Origin: Clostridia bacterium
GTDB lineage: Bacteria; Bacillota; Clostridia; Christensenellales; CAG-138
NCBI GenBank assembly: GCA_016296415.1
Contig: JAEDJH010000006.1
Coordinates: 1-30,325 of the forward strand
Reading direction: 5' to 3'
DNA: 30,325 nt
Below are positions 15,528-23,716 of this stretch, piece after piece. The notes beneath the pieces were generated by a model. It did no database searches. It worked only from the letters and a program-made list of their open reading frames with translations, and was not told the DNA's origin. Position numbers and translations under genes: made by a program. Position 1 is the first letter of the stretch, and every line of letters begins with the position of its first letter.

Positions 15528-15610
15528 CTAAATTAGATATGCCGGAGCATGGACAAAAGACCGTGACCTTGGTATAGACGGAAAAAATGCAAAGCGAAAG
15601 GAACTCAAAC

Positions 15611-16825
15611 ATGGCAAAGATTCAGATGCGTACCCCCCTCGTGGAGATGGACGGCGACGAAATGACAAGAATTATTTGGGCGATGATCAAGGAGCATCTC
15701 ATCAATCCTTACATCGACCTGAAAACCGAGTATTACGATCTCGGACTGGTAAAGCGTGACGAGACCGACGACCGTATAACCGTTGAGGCTGCCGAGGCGG
15801 TCAAGAAGTACGGCGTTGGCGTAAAGTGCGCAACCATTACTCCCAACGCACAGCGTGTTACCGAGTACAATCTTAAAAAGATGTACAAGAGCCCCAACGG
15901 AACCATTCGTGCCATCCTTGACGGAACGGTATTCCGCACTCCGATAACCATGGATTGCCTTAAGCCCTCCGTTCGCTCCTGGAACAAGCCCATCACCATC
16001 GCCCGTCACGCATACGGCGACATCTATAAGTGCACCGAGTACCGTGTACCCACCAACGGAAAAGCGGAAATAAAGTTCACCGACGAAAACGGCAACGTCC
16101 TGTTTGACGAGACCGTATTCGATTTCAAGTGCCCCGGTGTGCTTATGGCTACCTACAACAAGGACGACTCCATCGAGAGCTTTGCCCATGCCTGCTTCCA
16201 GTTTGCGCTTGCCACCAAGCAGGACCTCTGGTTCTCCACCAAGGATACTATCTCCAAAAAGTACGACCATACCTTCAAGGACATTTTCCAGAAGATATAC
16301 GACGAGCAGTATAAGGCAAGGTTCGAGGAGCTTGGCATAACCTACTTCTATACGCTCATCGACGACGCTGTTGCCCGTGTTATCCGCTCCAACGGCGGCT
16401 TCATCTGGGCCTGCAAAAACTATGACGGCGACGTAATGTCCGATATGGTTGCGACCGCATTCGGTTCCCTTGCAATGATGACGAGCGTTCTCTGCTCGCC
16501 CGACGGCAACTTCGAGTATGAAGCGGCACACGGAACCGTAACCCGTCACTACTACAAGCATCTTGAGGGCGAAAAGACCTCCACCAACTCCATGGCAACC
16601 CTGTTTGCATGGACGGGCGCACTCCGCAAGAGGGGCGAGCTTGACAACATCCCCGAGCTTGTAAAGTATGCCGACGATATGGAAGCCGCATCGCTCAAGA
16701 CCATTGAAAACGGCTTCATGACCAAGGACCTTGCCCTCCTTGCGGACCTTGAGAACAAGACCGTTCTCGGTACTGAGGAGTTCATTATCAAGGTACGCGA
16801 AACCTACGATGCAATGGTAGGCTGA
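15611..16825 (+). CDS. icd: NADP-type isocitrate dehydrogenase, eukaryote-like homodimer class
   Basis: The enzyme oxidatively decarboxylates isocitrate to 2-oxoglutarate with NADP, feeding glutamate synthesis in anaerobes with a partial TCA cycle. The 404 residues match the subfamily that includes the human cytosolic enzyme. The substrate loop KSPNGTIRAILDGTVFRTPI has S94, R100 and R109, and the later ARHAYGD has R132, at the same numbering as in human IDH1. The start at 15611 (MAKIQMRTPLVEMDGDEMTR) follows GAAAGGA; an upstream in-frame ATG at 15587 has no better site and adds an atypical extension. The gene is monocistronic between its own promoter and the terminator at 16848-16878. Confidence 0.95.
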   Translation: MAKIQMRTPLVEMDGDEMTRIIWAMIKEHLINPYIDLKTEYYDLGLVKRDETDDRITVEAAEAVKKYGVGVKCATITPNAQRVTEYNLKKMYKSPNGTIRAILDGTVFRTPITMDCLKPSVRSWNKPITIARHAYGDIYKCTEYRVPTNGKAEIKFTDENGNVLFDETVFDFKCPGVLMATYNKDDSIESFAHACFQFALATKQDLWFSTKDTISKKYDHTFKDIFQKIYDEQYKARFEELGITYFYTLIDDAVARVIRSNGGFIWACKNYDGDVMSDMVATAFGSLAMMTSVLCSPDGNFEYEAAHGTVTRHYYKHLEGEKTSTNSMATLFAWTGALRKRGELDNIPELVKYADDMEAASLKTIENGFMTKDLALLADLENKTVLGTEEFIIKVRETYDAMVG

Positions 16826-16847
16826 GCTAAGTAAAAAACAACATTGG

Positions 16848-16878
16848 CGCACCTGCGGAAAACGCGGGTGCGTTTTTT
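16848..16878 (+). terminator. intrinsic terminator of icd
   Basis: CGCACCTGCG (16848-16857) pairs with CGCGGGTGCG (16863-16872) through one wobble pair, with a GAAAA loop and TTTTTT directly after it. Confidence 0.9.
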
Positions 16879-16967
16879 GCATATCCCCACCGAAAATCGC
16901 ACAGCCTAACCGGTAAGCATCGGAGCTGTCGGGCGTTTTTCCGACGCTTCGGGAACGGAGGGATTTT

Positions 16968-17696
16968 ATGCTCGTTCTTTTTTGCAGGGCGATAATACTC
17001 TATGCGGTGCTTTTCGGCGTGCTCAGGCTGATGGGCAAACGCCAGATAAGCCAGCTTCAGCCGTTTGATCTTGCGGTCACGCTCATAATTGCGGACTTGG
17101 CGTCGCAGTCGGCGTCGGATACGGATAAACCGATGCTGTACAGCATTGTTCCGATTTTAGCGCTGTTTCTGGTGCAGCGGCTGGTGTCGTACCTGTCGCT
17201 CAAATTGCCGAAGGTCAGGCATTTTCTCACGGGCAATACGCTGATAATGATAAAAAAAGGCGTTGTTATGGAGGATGCTATGCGCTCGGCACGATACGGC
17301 ATAGAGGACCTGCTTGAGCAGCTTCGGGGAAAGGAAGCCTTTGTGCTGTCGGATGTGGAGTATGCGATACTTGAAACGAACGGAGACCTTTCGGTGCTTA
17401 AAAAGGCATACGCTCAGACACCTACCGTGGGGGATATGGGCATAAAGACCGCCGACGAGGAGCTTTCATACATGCTTATTTGCGACGGGGAGGCGGATAA
17501 AAACGTACTGGAACGCATATCCAAGGACGAAAGATGGCTTCAAAAGCAGCTTGACAAGGTCGGAATAAAGGAAAAAAAGCAGGTTTTCTTTGCGTTTTTG
17601 AACAAGGACGGCATGATGCACGTGCAGATGAAAAAGCGTTTTGGCGGCAGGATATGGTTTTTTGATACAAAGGACGGCGGAGGCGGCAAAAAATGA
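16968..17696 (+). CDS. DUF421 (YetF-type) membrane protein
   Basis: The 242 residues show the DUF421 layout. Three membrane helices (about 3-19, 32-50, 57-78) include the motif LRLMGKRQISQLQPFDLAVT. They are followed by a soluble alpha/beta domain with the family sequence ARYGIEDLLEQLRGKEAF and a second small domain to the C-terminus. DUF421 proteins of Bacillus species (YetF, YdfS) sit in the spore membrane and affect germination and resistance; whether that holds here is unknown. The start follows GGAGGG. The stop overlaps the next gene by 4 bases (ATGA), and that gene is the usual clostridial partner. Confidence 0.85.
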   Translation: MLVLFCRAIILYAVLFGVLRLMGKRQISQLQPFDLAVTLIIADLASQSASDTDKPMLYSIVPILALFLVQRLVSYLSLKLPKVRHFLTGNTLIMIKKGVVMEDAMRSARYGIEDLLEQLRGKEAFVLSDVEYAILETNGDLSVLKKAYAQTPTVGDMGIKTADEELSYMLICDGEADKNVLERISKDERWLQKQLDKVGIKEKKQVFFAFLNKDGMMHVQMKKRFGGRIWFFDTKDGGGGKK

Positions 17697-18097
17697 GGAG
17701 CCTGAGAAAGATTGATATGATCGAAAATATGGCGATGATTGCGGTCATCATAATAACGCTGTGTATATGTATCCTGCCGAACAAGGTGCTTACGAGCTTC
17801 AGCGATGAGGTGATGATGTATGTTGAGCGGGGCTCTGAGGCGATGTATGCGGAAAACTGGGCTTTGGCGGAGCGTGAAGCAAGAGAGGTTTTGAGAATAA
17901 TCGAGGAGCGCAGGCAAGGGCTGTGCATAATCGTTGACCACAAGCACGTTACGGATATGCTCAGGGGCGCAAAGACCGCAGTGCAGGCGGCGATGCTGGA
18001 GGATAAAAGTCTGTATCGGGAGATGATGACGGTGATAACGGTGGAGGTGGAAGAAATACGTGAAATAGAGGAAATGAGCCTGTTCGTGCTGTTTTAA
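17693..18097 (+). CDS. DUF4363 family protein
   Basis: The 134-residue protein has one N-terminal membrane helix (about 12-29, MAMIAVIIITLCICILP) and a helical domain outside it, with the pattern NWALAEREAREVLRIIEERR typical of DUF4363. The start codon overlaps the DUF421 stop (ATGA), so the two are coupled and probably interact in the membrane. The domain probably forms a helical hairpin similar to TPR repeats. The function is unknown. Confidence 0.8.
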   Translation: MRSLRKIDMIENMAMIAVIIITLCICILPNKVLTSFSDEVMMYVERGSEAMYAENWALAEREAREVLRIIEERRQGLCIIVDHKHVTDMLRGAKTAVQAAMLEDKSLYREMMTVITVEVEEIREIEEMSLFVLF

Positions 18098-18116
18098 CCA
18101 TATTTGTGCAAACATA

Positions 18117-18174
18117 CATATAAGTATCCCGTCCCGTTCGGATCGGGGTAAATATTCCGAGGGATGCTTATATG
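18117..18174 (+). promoter_or_regulatory. inverted repeat covering the flippase ribosome binding site and start codon
   Basis: CATATAAGTATCCC (18117-18130) and GGGATGCTTATATG (18161-18174) are inverted copies with 13 of 14 positions matching. An inner CCCG/CGGG stem (18133-18136 and 18144-18147) sits in the loop. The right arm contains part of the ribosome binding site (GAGGGA, 18159-18164) and the ATG itself, so in RNA the hairpin would hide the start of translation. As DNA it could instead be an operator. Confidence 0.5.
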
Positions 18175-19494
18175 CGGATAAAAAAGGACTCGTTAATGTA
18201 TCGTGCGGCGGTGCTTGCCGCATCCAATATCTGCCTTCAGCTCATGGGCTTTGCCTACAGGATAGCCCTAAGCAGGCTTGCCGGCGCCGAGGGCATGGGC
18301 GTGTATGCGCTGTCCGTTCAGGTGTACTCGATACTGTACTCGGTGTGCATATCGGGTATGAACGTGGCGGTCACGGCGATGAGCGCAAGGATATATATGA
18401 AGCGGGGGATAGAGGGCGTGGGGCGGCTTGCGGGCTTCGCTGTCGGCGTGGTGCTTGCGGTGCTCGTTGCCGCCGGACTTCCGATATTCATATTCAACCA
18501 TGAAATAGCGGCGCACCTTCTCGGGGATGTGAGAACGGCACGCTCGCTGACGCTCATTCCCGTATGTATAATGCTTACGGGCTTTGAAAATGTGCTTAAA
18601 TCGGTGTTTTTCGGCATGGGCAGGGTAAAGACGCCGGCGCTTTCCGAGCTTTTGGAGCAGGCGATACGCTTTTCGCTCGTTATAATACTGCTGAAAACGC
18701 TGTCCAATTCGGATCACAGCCTCACCTCATATCTGATAATACTCGGCATGACGCTGAGCGAGTTTTTCAGCGTAAGCTTTTTGGGTATATCGCTTATAAG
18801 CCGGCGCAGGAAGGAGTACAGCCGTCCGTCGCACGGCAAGATATTTACGGGCAGGGAGTTTTGCTCAATAGCCGTTCCGTCCTGCCTGACAAACGTTACG
18901 GCTACCATACTTTCGGCGGCATCGACGGTGCTTTTGCCGGCAAGGCTGATGGTGGCGGGCTTTTCCAACTCGGAGGCGGTGGGGCTTTTGGGCTTCATTT
19001 CGGGCATGGCGGAGCCGATGATGCATCTGCCGATGGCGTTTGTCGGTGCAATGTGTACGGTGCTTATGCCGAATATAAGCGCATCGTGGGACATAGACGA
19101 CCTGACGGGAATACGCCGCAGGACAAAAAAAGCGGTACGCTATGCGGCGTTCATGTCGCTGTTCGTTGTACTTTTGATACCGTTTGCGCCATGGCTGTGC
19201 GAGGTTTTGTTCAAACAGGAGATAACGGGACTTTTCTGCATTCTGCTCGGTATAAAGGCGATAATCAACCATTTTCTTATCGTCAGCATAAGCGTATTGA
19301 ACGGCGTGGCGGAGCAGCGCAGGGTACTGTCGAACGCCATAGCGGGCGAGCTTGTGCAGCTTGGGCTTATATGGCTGCTGACGGGCGTGCCGAGCCTTAA
19401 CATATACGGCTATATCGCAGGCGTTATCGTCGGTGATACGCTCAGACTTGGATTGAACGCATACAGAATACGCCGGGCGCTGAAAAATAAATAG
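18172..19494 (+). CDS. SpoVB/MurJ-type oligosaccharide or lipid flippase
   Basis: This 440-residue polytopic protein belongs to the MOP (MATE/PST/MurJ) exporter superfamily. It opens with RAAVLAASNICLQLMGFAYR followed by IALSRLAGAEGMGVY, the signature of the SpoVB-like group, and has about 12 hydrophobic segments through to residue 430. SpoVB proteins act in spore cortex synthesis, and relatives flip lipid-linked sugars or peptidoglycan precursors. It is a little shorter than typical SpoVB (about 510). The start at 18172 follows GAGGGA inside an inverted repeat. The gene lies 74 bases after the DUF4363 gene and may share its transcript. Confidence 0.8.
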   Translation: MRIKKDSLMYRAAVLAASNICLQLMGFAYRIALSRLAGAEGMGVYALSVQVYSILYSVCISGMNVAVTAMSARIYMKRGIEGVGRLAGFAVGVVLAVLVAAGLPIFIFNHEIAAHLLGDVRTARSLTLIPVCIMLTGFENVLKSVFFGMGRVKTPALSELLEQAIRFSLVIILLKTLSNSDHSLTSYLIILGMTLSEFFSVSFLGISLISRRRKEYSRPSHGKIFTGREFCSIAVPSCLTNVTATILSAASTVLLPARLMVAGFSNSEAVGLLGFISGMAEPMMHLPMAFVGAMCTVLMPNISASWDIDDLTGIRRRTKKAVRYAAFMSLFVVLLIPFAPWLCEVLFKQEITGLFCILLGIKAIINHFLIVSISVLNGVAEQRRVLSNAIAGELVQLGLIWLLTGVPSLNIYGYIAGVIVGDTLRLGLNAYRIRRALKNK

Positions 19495-19523
19495 CACCGC
19501 ATGGTGTACAGCCATGCAGTGCT
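19493..19523 (-). terminator. hairpin terminator of the chromate transporter operon
   Basis: AGCAC-C-GCATGG (19493-19504) pairs with CCATGC-A-GTGCT (19512-19523). On the minus strand the stem is followed by a T-rich ATTTATTTTT. The left arm overlaps the stop of the convergent flippase gene (stop at 19492-19494), so it may serve both directions. Confidence 0.65.
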
Positions 19524-19539
19524 AAGAGCAAATGTGCGG

Positions 19540-20121
19540 TTACAGACCTATCGCCCCGATGACTATTCCCACAACGGCGGAGAAGGCGATAAAGAGTATC
19601 GGGTGCAGCTTTTTCAGGGGCTTTATGTTCGTCAGCACCATCAGCAGCGCAAACAGCGCAAGCCACTTCCAGTCGAGCGAGCCGAAAAATGCGCCGACGC
19701 CCGCAAAGGATATGCCGGAAAACAGTGCGACCTTCATCATCGACCAGCCTGAGGCGGCGATAAGTCCGGATACCGCAGGGCGTATGCCGGAAAATGCGCC
19801 TTCCACCAGGGGGTTGTTTTTGTATTTGCTTATAAACCTTGCGATTATGGAAATTACTATGAACGAGGGAAGGACAAGTCCGAGCGTTGCAACGATCGCT
19901 CCCGGGACGCCCGCCGCCGCAAAGCCCGAATAGGTCGCCATGTTCACGCCTATCGGTCCGGGCGTAGATTCCGAGACCGCCATCATGTCAACGAGCATCT
20001 CCTCGGTCAGCCAAGGGTATTTACCCGCAAGCTCATACAAAAACGGAATGGTTGCAAGTCCTCCGCCGACCGCAAAAAGACCTACCTTGAAGAACTCGAA
20101 AAAGAGGGTAAGAAAAATCAT
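19540..20121 (-). CDS. chromate-type transporter subunit (CHR family, second gene)
   Basis: This 193-residue membrane protein has the CHR half-size layout. The N-terminal motif FFKVGLFAVGGGLATIPFLY and a following TPGPIGVNMATYSGF (conserved PGP..N.AT.VG pattern) precede about six membrane segments. Short CHR proteins work as pairs, and the preceding gene is its partner, overlapping it by 4 bases (ATGA). The family exports chromate in resistant bacteria, but most anaerobe members have no proven substrate. It is the last gene of the nth operon. Confidence 0.85.
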   Translation of the reverse strand: MIFLTLFFEFFKVGLFAVGGGLATIPFLYELAGKYPWLTEEMLVDMMAVSESTPGPIGVNMATYSGFAAAGVPGAIVATLGLVLPSFIVISIIARFISKYKNNPLVEGAFSGIRPAVSGLIAASGWSMMKVALFSGISFAGVGAFFGSLDWKWLALFALLMVLTNIKPLKKLHPILFIAFSAVVGIVIGAIGL

Positions 20122-20714
20122 TTTTTAAGCTCCCCCTTCTCTTTTTTTGCGAAGTAGTACATGGCGATGCCGGCAAGACCTGCGCCGACAACGACGTATA
20201 TCGGGGAGAGCCCGAGTATGCCGACGATGATGAAACCGATTATCAGCAAAAGCACGCCGAGAATATTTTTAACATTCTGGCGTATGAGGCGGATTACTGC
20301 GTTGACTATCAGCACGCATACCGCAACACGTATTCCGGCGAAGGCGTCCTGAACGATTTTATAGTCGGCAAAGTTTGCCAAAAGTGCGGCGATTATCGTG
20401 ATGATTATCAGCGAGGGGGTGATGACGCCGAGCGTTGCAAGTGCGGAGCCGAGAAGCCCCCTTTCGGAGTAGCCGACGAATGTTGCCGTGTTTACGGCTA
20501 TTACGCCTGGCGTGCACTGACCTATCGCAAAGTAGTCTAAAAGCTCCTCACGGGTGGTCCAGCGGGACTTCTCCACACATTCCTTTTCGAGCATCGGAAG
20601 CATGGCGTAGCCGCCGCCGAACGTAAATGCACCGATGCGGAAAAACGCCGCATACAGCTTCAAAAGCGAGGTTTTTTTCGCCTCCCCGGGCGTTGCTGCT
20701 TTGTTTTGTTCCAT
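20118..20714 (-). CDS. chromate-type transporter subunit (CHR family, first gene)
   Basis: This 198-residue half-size CHR protein carries AFFRIGAFTFGGGYAMLPML and the conserved GQCTPGVIAVNTATFVGY. It has about six membrane helices and a basic C-terminal tail. It begins 2 bases after the yhbY stop, so it is part of the nth-obg-yhbY transcript, and its stop overlaps the start of the second CHR gene. A heterodimeric anion transporter is expected; the substrate is unknown. Confidence 0.85.
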   Translation of the reverse strand: MEQNKAATPGEAKKTSLLKLYAAFFRIGAFTFGGGYAMLPMLEKECVEKSRWTTREELLDYFAIGQCTPGVIAVNTATFVGYSERGLLGSALATLGVITPSLIIITIIAALLANFADYKIVQDAFAGIRVAVCVLIVNAVIRLIRQNVKNILGVLLLIIGFIIVGILGLSPIYVVVGAGLAGIAMYYFAKKEKGELKK

Positions 20715-20716
20715 GA

Positions 20717-21013
20717 TTATTTTACAAGCTCTATGCGCTTATTGTCCTTTGACTCACGGTAGAGTACCATTTTTCTGCCGATGCACTGCACGGGGGCGGC
20801 GTGAAGCCTTTCTGCGAGTATGGCGATAATCTCCTTTGCGTCCATGTCGCAGGTCTCAAGCACCGATATTTTGATAAGCTCCCTTGCCTCAAGTGCCTTG
20901 TCAAGCTCCTGCGTAATGATGGGGGTAAGGCTGCCCTTGCCGAGCTGGAAGATGGGCTGAATGTTGTTTGCGAGCTTTCTCAGCTGCGCCCTTTGTTTGC
21001 TTGTTATGTTCAT
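20717..21013 (-). CDS. yhbY: YhbY-type RNA-binding protein (CRM domain)
   Basis: The 98-residue protein is a single CRM domain: MNITSKQRAQLRKLANNIQP, then an IFQLGKGSLTP loop corresponding to the GxxG RNA-binding loop, and a C-terminal VQCIGRKMVLYRES strand. Such proteins associate with the large ribosomal subunit precursor. It sits 16 bases after obg, fitting a shared role in ribosome assembly. Confidence 0.9.
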   Translation of the reverse strand: MNITSKQRAQLRKLANNIQPIFQLGKGSLTPIITQELDKALEARELIKISVLETCDMDAKEIIAILAERLHAAPVQCIGRKMVLYRESKDNKRIELVK

Positions 21014-21029
21014 AATGCTTTCCTTTCGC

Positions 21030-22298
21030 TTATTCTATGAAGTCAAATTCCCACTCGCCCATGCGGACGGTGCTGTCCTCGGTTGCGCCGGCGTTTCGCA
21101 GTGCCTCGATTATGCCCTCACGGATAAGATACTGCTGGAACCTTCTCATGGATTCCTCGTCCTCGGCATAGGTGGTGTCGAGTATGTATTCCACCGTGCC
21201 GCCCGAAACCACGAACACGTCGCCGTCCTTCTCGATGGAGAAACCCTTTTCGTATGTGCTGTGGCTTATCAGCTCGTCCTCCTCGTATTCGTACGTTTTC
21301 GGCAGGGTGTCGAGCACACGGAGTATCTCGTCCAAAAGCGCATCGAAGCCGGACACTGTTGCGGCGGACACGGGGAAGATCTTTACGCCCGAATCGGCAA
21401 GGTTTTCACGCAAAAACTCGAGATAGACCTCCGCACCGGTAATGTCCATCTTGTTGGCGGCAACTATCTGCGGCGTTTCAACGAGCTTTTGGGAGTATTT
21501 GGAAAGCTCTGCGTTGATGCTGTGATAGTCGTCGATGGGGTTTCTGTCCTCGCAGCCCGAAATGTCGAGCACGTGGACGAGCATCCTCGTGCGCTCTATG
21601 TGGCGCAGGAAGTCATGCCCCAGTCCCGCACCGTCGGATGCGCCCTCTATCAGACCGGGTATATCCGCAAGCACGAACGTTTTGTCATAGCGCTTTACGA
21701 CGCCGAGGTTAGGGGTAAGGGTGGTAAAGTGATAGTTTGCGATTTTGGGCTTTGCGCTTGTCAGTACCGAAAGAATTGTGGATTTTCCAACGTTCGGAAG
21801 ACCGATAAGCCCCACGTCCGCAATGGTTTTAAGCTCAAGCTCCACCTCGTGCTCGGTGGTTTTCTGCCCGGGCTGGGAAAACCTCGGCGCCTGATGCGTG
21901 GGCGTGGCAAAGCGTGCGTTGCCCTTGCCGCCCCTGCCGCCGTGAAGCACAAGGCGCTGCTTGCCGGGCTTGTTCATGTCGGCGATTATCTTGCCGGTCG
22001 CAACCTCCCGAACGAGCGTGCCGACGGGGACCTTGATCACTATATCCTGACCGGTTTTGCCCTTTTGATTGAGCGCACGTCCGTTGTCGCCGTTTCCGGC
22101 ACGGAAATGCCTTGAATACTTGAAGTCGAGCAGCGTGCTCATGCCGCTGTCGGCAACGAAAATGACGCTTCCGCCGTTGCCTCCGTCGCCTCCGTCGGGG
22201 CCGCCCTTGAGGACGAACTTCTCCCTATGGAAGGAGGAACAGCCGTCGCCGCCGTTTCCCGCTTTAATAAAAACCCTTGCTTTATCTACAAACTGCAT
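21030..22298 (-). CDS. obg: Obg GTPase, large ribosomal subunit assembly factor
   Basis: The 422 residues show all three Obg domains. The glycine-rich Obg fold occupies 1-158 (KGGPDGGDGGNGGSV), and the G domain has GLPNVGKST (166-174), DIPGL (212-216), NKMD (282-285) and SAA (311-313). The C-terminal OCT domain lies at about 345-422. Obg binds the 50S precursor and ppGpp and affects growth, stress response and sporulation. The start is the ATG at 22298 behind GGGCGGGAA, 2 bases after the nth stop; an in-frame ATG at 22427 is inside nth and rejected. Confidence 0.95.
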   Translation of the reverse strand: MQFVDKARVFIKAGNGGDGCSSFHREKFVLKGGPDGGDGGNGGSVIFVADSGMSTLLDFKYSRHFRAGNGDNGRALNQKGKTGQDIVIKVPVGTLVREVATGKIIADMNKPGKQRLVLHGGRGGKGNARFATPTHQAPRFSQPGQKTTEHEVELELKTIADVGLIGLPNVGKSTILSVLTSAKPKIANYHFTTLTPNLGVVKRYDKTFVLADIPGLIEGASDGAGLGHDFLRHIERTRMLVHVLDISGCEDRNPIDDYHSINAELSKYSQKLVETPQIVAANKMDITGAEVYLEFLRENLADSGVKIFPVSAATVSGFDALLDEILRVLDTLPKTYEYEEDELISHSTYEKGFSIEKDGDVFVVSGGTVEYILDTTYAEDEESMRRFQQYLIREGIIEALRNAGATEDSTVRMGEWEFDFIE

Positions 22299-22300
22299 AA

Positions 22301-22960
22301 TTATTCCCGCCCTGCGGCATCTCCTTTGTCGGTTTTGTTGTATTCTCTGCAAACGGCGCTCAGGGTGCATTCGGTGCAGCGGGGGTTCCTTGCCGCACAC
22401 ACCCTCCGTCCGTGGAATATGAGCCAATGATGCGCTATCGACCAGCTTTCACGGGGAATGTTCTCCATGAGCTGCTTTTCTATTTTCAGCACGTCCTTCC
22501 CGTCCGCAAGACCGAGCCTTACCGACACCCTTGCAACGTGCGTATCCACTGCGATGGCAGGCGTCCCGAAGGCGTTTGACATAACGACGTTTGCGGTTTT
22601 TCTGCCTACGCCCGGCAGTGCGGTCAGCTCCTCGAGCGTTTCGGGCACGCCGCCGCCGTAGCTTTCCGTGAGTATGCGGCAGGTGGCGAGTATGTTTTTG
22701 CACTTTGTTTTGTACAGACCGCACGGCTTTATATAGCTTGTCAGCTCATCCTCGGTCATTGCCGCCATGCTGTGTGCATCGGGGCGGTCGATGAAAAGCT
22801 GCTTTGTGCATTTGTTCACCTGATTATCGGTGCATTGTGCGCTGAGCATCGTTGCGATAAGCAGCTCAAACGGGTTGGAAAAATTGAGCTGAGGTGCGGC
22901 ATCGGGATGCGCCTCGCTCAAAAGCTCAAGTATTTTATTGCAGTGCGCTGTGTCTGACAT
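22301..22960 (-). CDS. nth: endonuclease III, DNA glycosylase/AP lyase
   Basis: The 219-residue enzyme removes oxidised pyrimidines and nicks abasic sites. The helix-hairpin-helix LPGVGRKTANVV contains the catalytic lysine (K121), and the catalytic Asp is D139 in AVDTHVARV. The iron-sulfur cluster ligands follow the exact C-x6-C-x2-C-x5-C spacing (C188, C195, C198, C204). It is the first gene of the five-gene minus-strand operon, with AAAGGAG before the ATG and a strong promoter at 22983-23011. Confidence 0.95.
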   Translation of the reverse strand: MSDTAHCNKILELLSEAHPDAAPQLNFSNPFELLIATMLSAQCTDNQVNKCTKQLFIDRPDAHSMAAMTEDELTSYIKPCGLYKTKCKNILATCRILTESYGGGVPETLEELTALPGVGRKTANVVMSNAFGTPAIAVDTHVARVSVRLGLADGKDVLKIEKQLMENIPRESWSIAHHWLIFHGRRVCAARNPRCTECTLSAVCREYNKTDKGDAAGRE

Positions 22961-22982
22961 AAATTAGCTCCTTTAACACTTT

Positions 22983-23011
22983 ATTATCGCACACGGAACG
23001 CCCCGTGTCAA
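22983..23011 (-). promoter_or_regulatory. sigma-A promoter of the nth-obg-yhbY-chr operon
   Basis: On the minus strand TTGACA (23011-23006), a 17-base spacer and GATAAT (22988-22983) stand about 20 bases before the nth start. Confidence 0.8.
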
Positions 23012-23043
23012 ACCAAACGGAGACCTGTTTTTACTGGTGCAAC

Positions 23044-23076
23044 AAAAAAGCAGCCTGCGGTACGCTTTAGGCTGCT
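23044..23076 (-). terminator. intrinsic terminator of the gene at 23095-23520
   Basis: AGCAGCCT (23049-23056) pairs with AGGCTGCT (23069-23076). On the minus strand the stem runs into TTTTTTG. It lies 19 bases past the stop of the helical protein gene and just upstream of the nth promoter. Confidence 0.85.
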
Positions 23077-23094
23077 CTTTGCTTTTTGGCGGAT

Positions 23095-23520
23095 CTACAC
23101 GAAAAACCTGAGCTCCCGATGTATCCTGTCCTCGTGTGTCAAAAGGCGTTCGGCGAGGTTTCTTACCTCTTCATCCGCCGACTGATTATCCTTCAGCGCC
23201 CTTGTTATGTCGATAATGCCCATCGTTGCGCCCTGCACGAGCATCTCGGCAAGGTGCGACGAGGTTTTGTCTATGGCGAGATTTGCCTTCATCGCCATGC
23301 GCACGCCGAAGGATGAAACGCCGTTTGAACGGGGCGGTTTATCTGCCGTGCGGAAAAAGTCGTTGGTCTTTTCCAAAATACATTGGTACTCGTCGTAATA
23401 TTGCTCCAGCAGGGTTTTGAGCGCCCTGTCCTCACATATCCTTATTATGTGGCGGAGCGAGTAGCAGCCCATTTCCACATTGGTATAGATCTCGTTCAGC
23501 AAATCCGTTGTCTGTGTCAT
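23095..23520 (-). CDS. conserved clostridial helical protein, ferritin-like/four-helix type
   Basis: The 141-residue protein is almost entirely helical: four amphipathic helices near 3-28, 30-55, 68-98 and 110-138. It contains the motif TSHLAEMLVQGATMGIIDIT, which I recognise from uncharacterised proteins of gut Clostridia, and late E and H residues (HEDRIHREL). A ferritin-like or DUF2383-like bundle is possible but not proven. The start is the ATG at 23520 behind AGAGG; an in-frame start at 23568 has no such site. It is divergent from hrcA and ends in its own terminator. Confidence 0.65.
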   Translation of the reverse strand: MTQTTDLLNEIYTNVEMGCYSLRHIIRICEDRALKTLLEQYYDEYQCILEKTNDFFRTADKPPRSNGVSSFGVRMAMKANLAIDKTSSHLAEMLVQGATMGIIDITRALKDNQSADEEVRNLAERLLTHEDRIHRELRFFV

Positions 23521-23630
23521 CGTGTAACCTCTTTTCTTCTTTTTGGGTAGTGTTTGCCGCCGCTGCATTATTTATTTGGCATAAAAGATTTTTCTTCTTG
23601 CAAATGTTTCCGTAATGTCACAAAGTGATG

Positions 23631-23659
23631 TTGACAATAATATTGACGGGTGGTATTTT
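23631..23659 (+). promoter_or_regulatory. sigma-A promoter of the heat-shock operon
   Basis: TTGACA (23631-23636), a 17-base spacer and TATTTT (23654-23659) end 10 bases before the CIRCE operator, so HrcA bound to CIRCE would cover the transcription start. Confidence 0.75.
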
Positions 23660-23669
23660 AATACCGAGA

Positions 23670-23696
23670 TTAGCACTCAACACAAACGAGTGCTAA
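23670..23696 (+). promoter_or_regulatory. CIRCE operator (HrcA binding site)
   Basis: TTAGCACTC (23670-23678), nine bases, then GAGTGCTAA (23688-23696) is a perfect copy of the CIRCE consensus. It stands directly upstream of hrcA and is the autoregulatory site of the repressor. No second CIRCE is seen before dnaK or dnaJ. Confidence 0.97.
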
Positions 23697-23716
23697 CAAC
23701 GAAAGGGGGCGGCCGT

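Noticed and set aside
15605..16882. 425-codon minus-strand frame opposite icd
   Set aside because: It is antisense to a certain enzyme gene and has no domain or start signal.
18100..18125. sigma-E-type promoter (CATACATA) before the SpoVB-like gene
   Set aside because: The -10-like match is close, but the ATATT -35-like element is only 8 bases away rather than about 14, so the call fails.
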